This document shows positions 1 through 7,700 of a DNA stretch of 9,251 bases, one piece after another. The DNA comes from Methanosarcinaceae archaeon (GTDB lineage Archaea; Halobacteriota; Methanosarcinia; Methanosarcinales; Methanosarcinaceae), in NCBI GenBank assembly GCA_017613335.1, contig JAGAEB010000001.1, forward strand, positions 1 to 9,251. The letters run 5' to 3'. The notes under the pieces were generated by a model. It was not told the DNA's origin and ran no database searches. It was given only the letters and a program-made list of their open reading frames with translations. The translations under genes and the position numbers were made by a program. Position 1 is the stretch's first letter; each line of letters begins with the position of its first letter.

Positions 1-100
1 CTGAAACAGTATCTGAAACAGTATCTGAAACAGTATCTGAAACAGTATCTGAAACAGTATCTGAAACAGTATCTGAAACAGTATCTGAAACAGTATCTGA
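1..100. repeat. 12-bp perfect tandem array, 8 copies plus partial
   Basis: The unit CTGAAACAGTAT is repeated eight times without a mismatch (1-96), followed by a ninth partial unit CTGA (97-100). The array is cut by the left window edge, so the true copy number is unknown. The unit has no stop in + frame 1 (Leu-Lys-Gln-Tyr) or + frame 3 (Glu-Thr-Val-Ser), while + frame 2 has a TGA in every unit. All three minus frames are open through the unit, but I see no minus-strand ATG start entering it from the right. The perfect identity suggests recent expansion or homogenisation. It could be the coding end of an upstream gene or a non-coding array upstream of the mptD promoter. Confidence 0.97.
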
Positions 101-132
101 TTACAACATCCTGAATTTGATAAAAACTGCAG

Positions 133-148
133 GAGAGATCAATATATA
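133..148 (+). promoter_or_regulatory. archaeal-type TATA box (with possible BRE) for mptD
   Basis: AATATATA at 141-148 follows a purine-rich stretch (GAGAGATC, 133-140) in the place of a BRE. Archaeal transcription usually starts about 22-27 bp downstream of the TATA centre, which would be near 168-172. That gives a short leader with the Shine-Dalgarno GGAGA at 179-183 and ATG at 190. The spacing is consistent throughout, but the start site is inferred. Confidence 0.6.
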
Positions 149-189
149 CAGCTCAGGATCCTGTCCTGCGGTGTCCCCGGAGAAATATC

Positions 190-552
190 ATGTCCCCCGA
201 ATCTCTGTCTGACCGTGACCGGGCTCTTTTTGAAGCCGGCATCAAACTCGGCACGCTTTATCATCAGTTCGTCGGCACGCCTGTCAATCTGAAGACGGCG
301 GCTGCCGTTGAGACGGCCATGGCTCAGAGTATCTCCGTCCAGCCTTTTGCTGAATCCGTTTCAGTTCACCTGGATCGCGATATGATCGGAAATGAGCTGG
401 ACAGAACTTTCGGATATACGGAAGTCAAAGGAAAAATGATCACGGCGGAACTGAAGATACGTGTCGGAAAATGCACGGTCACAGCCGCCCTGGCTCTTGA
501 CGGGGCAATGGATTATCCGCTGATGAAGATCATCGATATTTCCGAAGAGTGA
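190..552 (+). CDS. mptD: archaeal dihydroneopterin aldolase (MptD family)
   Basis: This 120-residue protein matches the archaeal MptD/DUF372 family in length and motif order. MptD cleaves 7,8-dihydroneopterin to 6-hydroxymethyl-7,8-dihydropterin and glycolaldehyde, a cytosolic step in making the pterin part of tetrahydromethanopterin. Visible blocks are LFEAGIKLG (13-21), YHQFVGTP (24-31), SVQPF (49-53), FGYTEVKGKM (74-83) and DYPLM (108-112). The conserved Glu15, His25, Gln51 and Tyr109 probably correspond to the substrate-binding and catalytic residues reported for the Methanocaldococcus enzyme; that correspondence is from memory. ATG is preceded by GGAGA at 179-183 with a 6-base spacer, supporting this start. 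The gene has its own promoter and terminator, so it appears monocistronic and functionally unrelated to recCBD downstream. It is unrelated in sequence to bacterial FolB. No signal peptide or membrane segment is seen. Confidence 0.85.
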   Translation: MSPESLSDRDRALFEAGIKLGTLYHQFVGTPVNLKTAAAVETAMAQSISVQPFAESVSVHLDRDMIGNELDRTFGYTEVKGKMITAELKIRVGKCTVTAALALDGAMDYPLMKIIDISEE

Positions 553-601
553 GATCCGCATCCGGAAATGCGGATCTTTCATGCGTTCCTTCACTTTTTT
601 T
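552..601 (+). terminator. hairpin plus T-tract terminator after mptD
   Basis: A perfect 10-bp stem begins at the last base of the mptD stop: AGATCCGCAT (552-561), loop CCGGAA (562-567), ATGCGGATCT (568-577). A run of seven T follows at 595-601, then further T5 runs at 647-651 and 653-657 in a pyrimidine-rich stretch. The T-run is 17 bases past the stem, so this is not a canonical bacterial intrinsic terminator. Multiple T-tracts are what archaeal RNA polymerase responds to, and the stem may mainly protect the mRNA 3' end. Confidence 0.65.
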
Positions 602-674
602 CTGTCTGTTCCCCCGGACGCCTGTTCTTCACGTTCATTTCTTTCATTTTTCTTTTTCCCGTCAGCGATTTCAG

Positions 675-688
675 GATAATTTATTATC
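675..688 (+). promoter_or_regulatory. probable recCBD promoter: TATA-like box within an inverted repeat
   Basis: GATAATTTATTATC is a perfect 6-bp inverted repeat (675-680 and 683-688) around a central TT, and its core TTTATTAT resembles an archaeal TATA box. It lies about 90 bp before the recC ATG in the most AT-rich part of the 553-775 spacer. Initiation about 25 bp downstream would give a leader of roughly 65 bases. A dyad overlapping a TATA box could also be an operator for a dimeric repressor. A second AT-rich candidate lies at 695-703. The rest of the spacer holds T-tracts and a short hairpin, and I see no gene in it. Confidence 0.4.
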
Positions 689-724
689 TGTTGAATCAAT
701 ATTCCTTCATTTTCCGTCACGGAT

Positions 725-746
725 GCCCGCCCGGATGACAGCGGGC
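725..746 (+). other. short GC hairpin in the recC leader
   Basis: GCCCGC (725-730) and GCGGGC (741-746) can pair as a 6-bp all-GC stem with a 10-base loop, ending 20 bases before the recC Shine-Dalgarno site. No T-run follows, so it is not a terminator. It could stabilise the leader or affect translation, or it could be chance in a GC-rich stretch. Confidence 0.35.
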
Positions 747-765
747 GACCTGATCTGATCTTACC

Positions 766-770
766 GGTGA
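766..770 (+). promoter_or_regulatory. Shine-Dalgarno site that decides the recC start
   Basis: GGTGA pairs with the UCACC core of the archaeal 16S rRNA 3' end and sits 5 bases before ATG at 776. The alternative in-frame GTG at 767 lies inside this motif and has no site of its own upstream, so ATG 776 is the better start. Confidence 0.7.
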
Positions 771-775
771 AAATC

Positions 776-3700
776 ATGCTTTATCTTATCTGTTCCCCTG
801 ATACGGAATCCTGCGCTGACGACCTTATCGAAAAGATCGGGGAAATGCAGAAAAAAGATCCTCTCAGACCTGTTCAGATCATTTTCGCCGACAAAAAAAA
901 GGAAGAATGGTTCCGTCTGTATCATGTGAAGAAAAACATCGTCTCAGCCAATCTGAATTGCCTGTCGATGTCTTCGTTTACGGAAAAACTCGTCACTGAC
1001 GGCGGCATATACGGGATCACCGACCGGAACATTCTCAAAAATCTGATCCATGCTGTTCTCGTCAGTGACGCCGTCACCGAAAACGGCGAAACTGTCCCGT
1101 ATTACATGACACTGCCGGGTCTTCGTGAATACATGGCCGGCAGAACGGATACCGATCATTCCGACATTCCGGTCAAGACGGCAGACCTGTCATCCAAGCT
1201 CTCATTCTTATTCGACGAATATGAAAAAACACGTCCGGCAGGATCTTATCCCGATCGCCCGGAAGGCTTTCCCGAAGCCTGGGAAACCGAAGATATCAGA
1301 CCGTTTTTCTCAACCGGATCCGAAGAAGACCCGATCGAAACGTGGCAGCGCGAAATATACCGGAAGATATTCCTTCCTTCCGACTGTCCGGTCACTTTCA
1401 CCTCTTCCTCTGTCTCTGCTTCGTCTTCTGTCTCTGCCTCGTCTTCTGTTCCTTCCTCTGCCTCATCTTCTGTTCCTTCCTCTGCCTCGTCTTCTGTTCC
1501 TTCCTCTGCCTCGTCTTCTGTTCCTTCCTCTGCCTCGTCTTCTGTTCCTTCCTCTGCCTCATCTTCTGTTCCTTCCTCTGCCTCGTCTTCTGTTCCTTCC
1601 TCTGTCTCCTCCTCTGTTCCTTCCTCTTCCTCTGTCCCTTCCGCTTTTCCTTCATCCTGTCTTTCAGTCCGCGACCCCGGCGACGGACAGTCCCTGATCG
1701 GGCGCATCTGCGCAGCTTCCGGAAAGAAATCCGTTCCGTCGCATCTTTCTTCTCTGTTCATGCAGATGACGGATGCGCGGAAAAAAGAGCTCCTGAAAGA
1801 TCCGCTTTTCATTTTCGAACCTTTCATGATCAGTCGCCTTCACTGTACGATCCTCCGGGATATATCGCGCTTCACCGACGTTTATATCTTTATGAGGGAC
1901 ACGGAGAGCGAATGCAGTTTTTCAAAAAGGAACAGCAGGACTGTCCGCGGGAATCTTCAGCTTCTTGCCGGAGAGACCGGCAGCTCCCCGGCGGGATCCG
2001 GCCGGGAGATCCCGGTCACGATCATCCGCTCAGACAAATGCGGCCGGGACGCTTCCCCTCAGGGTATGAGCGTTCTGAAAACGCTGCAGCGCGTCGTCCG
2101 GGAATCCCGCGAAACAGCGGCTGTCCGGGTCCCGCCCGATGATTCTCTGACGCTCTTCAGAGCATCATCACGTCTCCGGGAAATCGAAGATCTGCGCCGG
2201 CAGATCCTGAAGGACATGGAGAGCGATCCTTCACTCCGCCTCGATGAAATGCTTGTCGTCATTCCCGACCTCGACAGCTACCGCATTGCCATTGACCGTG
2301 TTTTCGGCGGGATCGACGTTGATTCTCCGGAATATCTCCCGTACCGCATTTCCGAAAACCCCGACAAAACATCACTTGTCTGCGATGCCGTCGACAGGAT
2401 TCTCAGGACAGCGTCGGACGGCGAGATCAATCGTCCTCTCTTCTTTGAACTTGTCCGCAACCCTGTCGTCCGCCGGGCTCTGGAGATTGATGAAAACGAT
2501 ATCGCCGCCTGGGAGAGATGGGTCAGCCGTCTCAATGTCTACAGAGAAACGGACAGACACAGAGACACGGCCGGAAACGTGGACATGAACGGGAACGTGG
2601 ACATGAACGGGAACGTGGACATGAACGGGAACGTGAACATGAACGGAGACACGGCCGGAAACGTGAGCTTGAACGCCAACGGCAGCAATCCCGTTTTCCC
2701 GGCGGAATTCGGTTCAGGGAAAAATCCGAAAATGTGGTCCCACGGCATCCGCCGTCTCCTTCTGGAGCGGGTGATGCTCTCGCGGTTTGAATGCGACGGA
2801 ACAGCCTATCTGCCTTACGGAGATATCGAAAGCGGCGACGACCGTCTGATCGGGGTCTTCTGCCGGACGGAAGAGATGATCGAAGAACTCATCCGGAAGA
2901 GGGATTCCCCGGAGAACAGGGACATCCTGAGGAACGTTTTTGAAAAGATGATCGATCCGTCAGGCTTTTCCGGGGAAGGGGACACCTTCAGAAACGTCCT
3001 CCGCGCGCTGGACGACACCGCCGTGCAGATCATCGCCGGCAGAAATGTCATTCCGTTCCGTGAACTGGACGCCGTCATCCGGACTTCTTTCAGACAGGAA
3101 CGCGCCTACGCCGGAAAATTCCCGGTCTCCGGCCTGAATTTCGTGAAACTGGCACCCGGATGCAGTTTTTCATTGCGCGTCCTGTACATGGCAGGCATGA
3201 ATGCCGCCGATTTTCCGGGCGAGACGAAAGAAAGCACGCTCGATCTGAGAACATCCGGAAAAGGACGGAGAGGCCGTCTTCCCGGAGACCGTGACCGTGC
3301 CGCAGAAAACAGATATGCCTTCCTCTCCTGTCTCATGGACACGAAAGAAAAAGTCCGGCTCAGCTACCTCGGACAGGATCTTAAAAAAGACGAAACGCTC
3401 TACCCGTCAGGCGTTATCGAAGATCTCCGCCTTTTCATCGAAAAAGCCGTCCTGACATCAGACTCGTCTTTCAGCGAGACCGAACAGACGCTCGACGAGA
3501 CACGCCGCCTCGACGAGATATACAGCACGGCCGGATTTTATGAACGTCTCCTTGCAGGAATCCCGGCCGCCGGCCGCATAAGATATTCACGCCTGAAAGG
3601 CCTTGAGCCGGTCGACATTCCGGCCGTGATCCCTTCATCGGAGCTGATCAGCTTCTGCGCCTGTCCGTTCGAATTCCGCATCAGGAGCATTATCCGGATG

Positions 3701-4735
3701 CCGGACGTCAATGATCCCTCAAAAGAAGAACTGGAACCCGTCTCAACCGATGCGCTCCGGAAAGCGTCCCTGAACCGCAGGATGTTCTCCTCAAGGATCT
3801 CCGGCACGGAGGACATGAATGACACGGAAGACATAAATGACGCGGAAGATGCGAACGACATGGAAGACACGAATGACACGGAAGACACGAATGACACGGA
3901 AGACATCCTCCGCTTCTCAAAAGAAGCCGGAGATTTCCCGGACGGCATCTTTGCCGTCAGATCTGAAAACGATCTCAGACAATTCCTGAAAATGCAGGAT
4001 GAAGCCTCATCCGGTTTCACAGACATCCGGAAAGGCGACGAGATCACCTGTTCCCTCAGGATTCCCGTCACCGGAACCGCTTCCTCATCTTCTGATCCGT
4101 CCTCTTCCGTATCGTCTTCCTCTGTCTCATCGTCCTCTCCTTCCGGACAGGCATATCAGACAGTCACTCTGAAAGGAACGCCGCCGTGGCAGGGCACATA
4201 CGACGGCTGTCCCGTTTTCTTTGATCTTTCATCCGGCAGCTTTTCAGTTAAAAAAAGGATCGGTCTTCTCATTTATGCCATGCTCAAAGCGGCCGGAACA
4301 GGAAACGGCTCTGAAAAGGTCAGGATCTTCATTGCCGGTCTTTCAGGTTCAGAGAAACACTGGCCGGAACAGAAGACAGACAAAAGCGGCAGCATCAGAA
4401 ATCCGTTCCCGAAGATGCTTGAGATCAGCCGGACGGAGGCAGAAAAATTCCTGATCTCTCTGATCCTGAAAGCGTACAGAGACCGGTTTTCAGCAAACAT
4501 CCCCGCAGAAGTCTTCAATGAAGGACCCGACAAATACAGAACTGTCGAAGATTATCTTGAAGCGCTGCGGCCGGGTCTTTATTCCTTACAGAAATATCCG
4601 GCACCCGAGACATCTCTCTTTACGGATGCCGATTACGGTCTGCCTGACGGTGACGAAGAATTTGTCCGGATGCTCGGCGAATGGAGAAATCTCATCTTCA
4701 GCCGTCTTGAAGATGAAAATGAAAAGGTCGTGTGA
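776..4735 (+). CDS. recC: RecBCD (exonuclease V) gamma subunit RecC
   Basis: RecC is the scaffold of RecBCD; its inactivated helicase and nuclease-like folds hold the DNA fork and, in E. coli, read Chi. This 1319-residue protein (E. coli RecC about 1122) shows the family blocks in order: an N-terminal LYLICSP segment; the WQREIYRKIF helix (190-199); LREIEDL...LLVVIPDLDSY-like block (467-502; seen here as MLVVIPDLDSY at 492-502); PYGDIESGDDRLIG; YMAGMNAADFP (804-814); and the C-terminal ELISFCACPFEFRIRSI region (956 on), equivalent to the bacterial 'L..F...P..FF' segment. No Walker A and no nuclease D...DxK set is visible, as expected. The excess length is mostly four low-complexity inserts at residues 210-294, 600-637, 1011-1043 and about 1102-1123. 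The start is fixed by GGTGA at 766-770. recB follows two bases after the stop. Confidence 0.93.
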   Translation: MLYLICSPDTESCADDLIEKIGEMQKKDPLRPVQIIFADKKKEEWFRLYHVKKNIVSANLNCLSMSSFTEKLVTDGGIYGITDRNILKNLIHAVLVSDAVTENGETVPYYMTLPGLREYMAGRTDTDHSDIPVKTADLSSKLSFLFDEYEKTRPAGSYPDRPEGFPEAWETEDIRPFFSTGSEEDPIETWQREIYRKIFLPSDCPVTFTSSSVSASSSVSASSSVPSSASSSVPSSASSSVPSSASSSVPSSASSSVPSSASSSVPSSASSSVPSSVSSSVPSSSSVPSAFPSSCLSVRDPGDGQSLIGRICAASGKKSVPSHLSSLFMQMTDARKKELLKDPLFIFEPFMISRLHCTILRDISRFTDVYIFMRDTESECSFSKRNSRTVRGNLQLLAGETGSSPAGSGREIPVTIIRSDKCGRDASPQGMSVLKTLQRVVRESRETAAVRVPPDDSLTLFRASSRLREIEDLRRQILKDMESDPSLRLDEMLVVIPDLDSYRIAIDRVFGGIDVDSPEYLPYRISENPDKTSLVCDAVDRILRTASDGEINRPLFFELVRNPVVRRALEIDENDIAAWERWVSRLNVYRETDRHRDTAGNVDMNGNVDMNGNVDMNGNVNMNGDTAGNVSLNANGSNPVFPAEFGSGKNPKMWSHGIRRLLLERVMLSRFECDGTAYLPYGDIESGDDRLIGVFCRTEEMIEELIRKRDSPENRDILRNVFEKMIDPSGFSGEGDTFRNVLRALDDTAVQIIAGRNVIPFRELDAVIRTSFRQERAYAGKFPVSGLNFVKLAPGCSFSLRVLYMAGMNAADFPGETKESTLDLRTSGKGRRGRLPGDRDRAAENRYAFLSCLMDTKEKVRLSYLGQDLKKDETLYPSGVIEDLRLFIEKAVLTSDSSFSETEQTLDETRRLDEIYSTAGFYERLLAGIPAAGRIRYSRLKGLEPVDIPAVIPSSELISFCACPFEFRIRSIIRMPDVNDPSKEELEPVSTDALRKASLNRRMFSSRISGTEDMNDTEDINDAEDANDMEDTNDTEDTNDTEDILRFSKEAGDFPDGIFAVRSENDLRQFLKMQDEASSGFTDIRKGDEITCSLRIPVTGTASSSSDPSSSVSSSSVSSSSPSGQAYQTVTLKGTPPWQGTYDGCPVFFDLSSGSFSVKKRIGLLIYAMLKAAGTGNGSEKVRIFIAGLSGSEKHWPEQKTDKSGSIRNPFPKMLEISRTEAEKFLISLILKAYRDRFSANIPAEVFNEGPDKYRTVEDYLEALRPGLYSLQKYPAPETSLFTDADYGLPDGDEEFVRMLGEWRNLIFSRLEDENEKVV
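1403..1657 (+). repeat. Ser-rich coding tract with a 24-bp minisatellite in recC
   Basis: Eight consecutive 24-bp units run from 1433 to 1624, encoding SASSSVPS seven times and SVSSSVPS once. They are flanked by degenerate Ser/Val/Pro sequence to 1403 and 1657. The + strand is almost pure pyrimidine; most units contain three G and no A, and units 2 and 6 carry one A. The unit length keeps the recC frame whatever the copy number. The tract (residues about 210-294) lies between the WQREIYRKIF helix and the next RecC block, so it is probably a disordered surface loop. Confidence 0.95.
2573..2644 (+). repeat. 18-bp coding tandem repeat in recC (GNVDMN x4)
   Basis: Four units of GGGAACGTGGACATGAAC (the first begins GGA, the last has AAC for GAC) encode GNVDMN three times and GNVNMN once. 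A degenerate continuation to about 2687 repeats the flanking ACACGGCCGGAAACGTG found just before the array, so that flank was duplicated too. The tract falls in residues 600-637, between the AAWERWVSRLN segment and the MWSHGIRRLLLERVM segment, a loop in bacterial RecC. Confidence 0.93.
3806..3904 (+). repeat. 18-bp coding tandem repeat in recC (TEDxND x5)
   Basis: Five 18-bp units plus a half unit encode TEDMND, TEDIND, AEDAND, MEDTND, TEDTND and a final TED (residues 1011-1043). Units are diverged, with the last two nearly identical. The + strand is purine-rich, the opposite of the Ser tract upstream. The insert is strongly acidic and separates the RRMFSSRIS segment from the FPDGIFAV segment in the C-terminal nuclease-like domain of RecC. 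Confidence 0.92.
4082..4147 (+). repeat. Ser-rich low-complexity coding tract near the recC 3' end
   Basis: About 22 codons (residues 1103-1124) are nearly all Ser, with a few Val, Pro, Asp and Gly, and are encoded by pyrimidine-rich TCC/TCT/TCA/TCG codons. There is no strict repeat unit, only short recurrences such as SSSVSSSSVSSSS. It is placed between the strand SLRIPVTG and the strand YQTVTLKGTP, where a beta-hairpin loop is expected. Confidence 0.85.
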
Positions 4736-4737
4736 AC

Positions 4738-7700
4738 ATGGTCAGAGAAATATTCGATGTCAGCCGTCTCGGAGAAGAGCCGGGAGATTTTTTCCTCAGA
4801 AGCGCCTCGATCGAAGCTTCTGCCGGCACGGGAAAAACCTATGCCGTTGAAAATATCGTCAAATACCTGATCATGAATGACGGCCGCGGCCTGGCCGGCG
4901 GAAAAACTGTCAGCCTTTCTGAGATCCTGATCGTCACGTTCACGAACAAAGCCGCCGGCGAACTCAGAAGCCGCATCCGCAGCACTTTAACCGGCCTTCT
5001 CAGGGACCGGACAGCCGGAAACGGAAATGACACGACATCCGACACCGGAAATCAGAATGAACTCTCCGAAGAAAAAATGAAACGCATCGAAAACGCGCTT
5101 TCTGAGATCGACAATGCGCCTATCTTCACATTCCACTCATTCTGCAGCCACGTCCTCAGTCTCTACGGCTTCGAAGCCGGCATACCTGACGGTTTCACCC
5201 TTGTCAATAATGACAGCCTGATGAAGATCATTGAACGCCGCTGCCGCGACGTCTGGGCCTATGATCCTTTTTTCTGCCGGATGATCACGGAATGCGGCAC
5301 GGACTCTCCTGATAAGATCATCCTGGACGTCTTCAGCATTGCGGAAAAATACAATCCTGTGACGATGAGGCTCATTCCGTCCGGCGGCGGTCCCGGGACG
5401 TTTGAAGAAATGAAAGACATCCTGCAGTCGTCCCGCGGATCTCTCCTCATCGCAGCTGCCGGAAAATTTATCCGCGATCTTAAAAGAGAATGCGCCGGAA
5501 CTCCCCCCGATCTGGTTCTTTTCCGGAAAATGTTGGTCAGCCCCGAAGAGATCCTGAAACGGGCCGATGATCCGGATACGGTTTCCGGAAAAAACCGGGA
5601 TCCCGGCGAAAAGCTGATCAAAGGTTACGGCGAAGCCGCCCTGAAACAAGACATCGAAACGCTCTCCGGCCTCTCTCCCGCCGGATCAGGCGCAGGATCA
5701 GATGCCGGATCAGATGCAGGATCAGGTTCCGGATCAGATGCCGGAATCCCTGACACGGAAAAATGCATCAGATGTGTTGAGGCTTTATACAGTCTGAACA
5801 ACAAAACCGAAAAAGACTTCAGAAAGGATTTCTTCGGACGGCTCATGCAGGAATTCTGCCTGAGGGAAGTGCCGGTCGTTTATCGTGAATGGCAGTCATA
5901 CAAATCCCGGAATCTGTACGGGACTTATGACGATCTGATCGGAAATGTGTATCGTTCCTGCCGGAACGATCCGTCCGCGCTCCTTGAAAAGCTTCGCAGG
6001 AAATACCGTTACGGCATCATCGATGAATTCCAGGACACGAACGTTTTCCAATGGGGCATTTTCAGGCGCATTTTCCTGGACGCGCCGGATCACTGCATCT
6101 ATGTCGTCGGAGATCCGAAACAGGCGATCTATTCTTTCCGGGGGGCAGATGCTGCCGTTTACCGGAGCGCCTGCCGTGAGATCGAAGAAAAGACCGGATA
6201 CGAAGGATACAGACTTTCCGGTAATTTCAGATCGTCCGAACCGATGATCAACGGCGCCAATATCATGTTTTCAGTCTCTGCCGGAACAGCAGGTCCCGGA
6301 AGATTTTCAGGCGAAGATTCTTTCAGGCTTTTCGGGTCATCGGATGTTCCGTTCTCTCCTTCCGGATACGGCAGAAAAGGCCTGTCTCTGAAACCGCTGC
6401 TCAACGGCGAAGAAGTCCCGCCGTTCATCGTCGGCGATTCCGGTCAGACGGCCGGGCAGTATGCGCATTTCTGCGCCGGTCTGATCAGGCATATCGTCGG
6501 AAAAGTCATGATCCCCGACAAAAAAGACAGAAGCGGAAATGCGATGCGCCCTCTCAGATATTCCGATATCGCCGTCCTGACAAGGACACATGCGGAAGCC
6601 GAAGTTTTCAAAAGAGCCTTTTCTTCGGGACAGTCTGTCCGTCATCATGTTCCGCCGTCGGCCATTTCTGCCGGAAGATCTTCTCCGGCGGACGCCGTTC
6701 CGTACACATCAGACCGCGAAGACACGCTTTTCGACGGCAGCGAATGCGCTGCCTGGGCCGTTCTTCTGAGAGCCGTCTGCGCCCGCGGCGATCTTTCATC
6801 AGGCATAAAGCTCAGACGCGCGGCTCTGATCACGCCGTTTTTCGGAAAAACGCTCAATGAAGCCCGCCGGTTTGATTTCGATGACCGCAGCGATCCCTTT
6901 GCGATCGACATGAGCGAATACAGAAAAGCCGCCGACGGACAGCAGTGGGCACGCCTGATCCGTCTGATCTTCACAAGATCCGGGATTGAAAAACGCCTTC
7001 TTGAACAGGGCGACAGAGCAGGCTTTGCCGCTTACCGTCAGATTGCCGATTATATCGCCGAATGCCTCTGCACCCGCGGCATGTCCCCTGAAAAGACAGC
7101 CGGTCATCTGGATGCGATCAGAAACGGCACGGAGACGCCGTTCAGCGAAGACGACAGATGCATCGGAAAAGAATCCGGCCGCGACAGCGTCAGGATCATG
7201 ACGATCCACCGGTCAAAAGGCCTCGAATTCCCGGTCGTCATCCTCGGCGGCGGCATTGCCGGATTTAAACATCACAAACCTTACATCTTTTCCGCCGGCA
7301 GCAGTTCCGGTGACAATTCCGGCTGCCCTTCCGGCTTCAATTCTTCTCTTCCTTCTTCCGGCGGCGGCTCAGATACCGGTTCCTTCTCTCCGGATACGGC
7401 CTTTTCCGATCCTGATGCTTCAGGTGATGTCTGCGGAAACGGCGGCTTCCTGGTCCGCGGCATTTCCTATGATGAGCGCTTTAAAGACGTTTCAAAAAAT
7501 GAGATCCTCATGGAATGGTATCGTCTGTTCTATGTGGCGATGACGCGCGCCCGTTTCCTCATGATCCTGCCCCGCTACCTTGAAAAACCGCGGAGCGTCA
7601 ATCCGTCAAAAGAATTCCTCTGTCAGTCTGTTGACCGGTTCCTGATGAATTCGGACGGTCTTCCGGAAAAGATGTCTTTATCGGACGAAGCTTTGGCGAC

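Larger units (their letters stand above)
1..212 (+). other. possible 3' end of an upstream gene, frame uncertain
   Basis: Two + strand frames enter from the left edge. Frame 1 reads repeated LKQY, then LITTS, and stops at 112-114. It leaves a normal 75-bp gap holding the mptD promoter. Frame 3 reads repeated ETVS followed by about 37 non-repetitive residues and stops at 210-212, overlapping the mptD start by 23 bp and running through its TATA box. Neither tail resembles a family I recognise. The Ser/Thr/Val style of frame 3 matches the low-complexity tracts in the downstream proteins, whereas the frame 1 stop fits the promoter better. The stretch may also be non-coding. Only sequence left of the window can settle it. 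Confidence 0.3.

Noticed and set aside
1..100. CRISPR array
   Set aside because: The 12-bp units abut directly with no spacers, and no cas gene is present.
549..758. Small + strand frame of 69 codons in the mptD-recC spacer
   Set aside because: It starts inside the mptD stop, runs through the hairpin, the T-tracts and the recC promoter region, and its Phe/Ser/Pro-rich product looks like translated spacer.
767..775. GTG 767 as the recC start
   Set aside because: It lies within the GGTGA Shine-Dalgarno motif for ATG 776 and has no site upstream of itself.
1246..1827. Long minus-strand frame encoding repeated EEGTEDEA, plus other frames open over 1125-2142
   Set aside because: The 24-bp unit lacks stops in all of these frames, so they open automatically. 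recC has clear family motifs on both sides of the tract in its own frame.
3538..4071. Minus-strand frame with SSVSFVSSVSF-type repeats
   Set aside because: It is the antisense reading of the TEDxND array in recC and has no family resemblance.
776..4735. AddB rather than RecC
   Set aside because: No C-terminal nuclease D...DxK set or four-cysteine iron-sulfur pattern is seen (only Cys961 and Cys963 near PFEFRI), and the protein carries RecC-specific blocks such as LREIEDL and PDLDSY. The third gene looks like recD.
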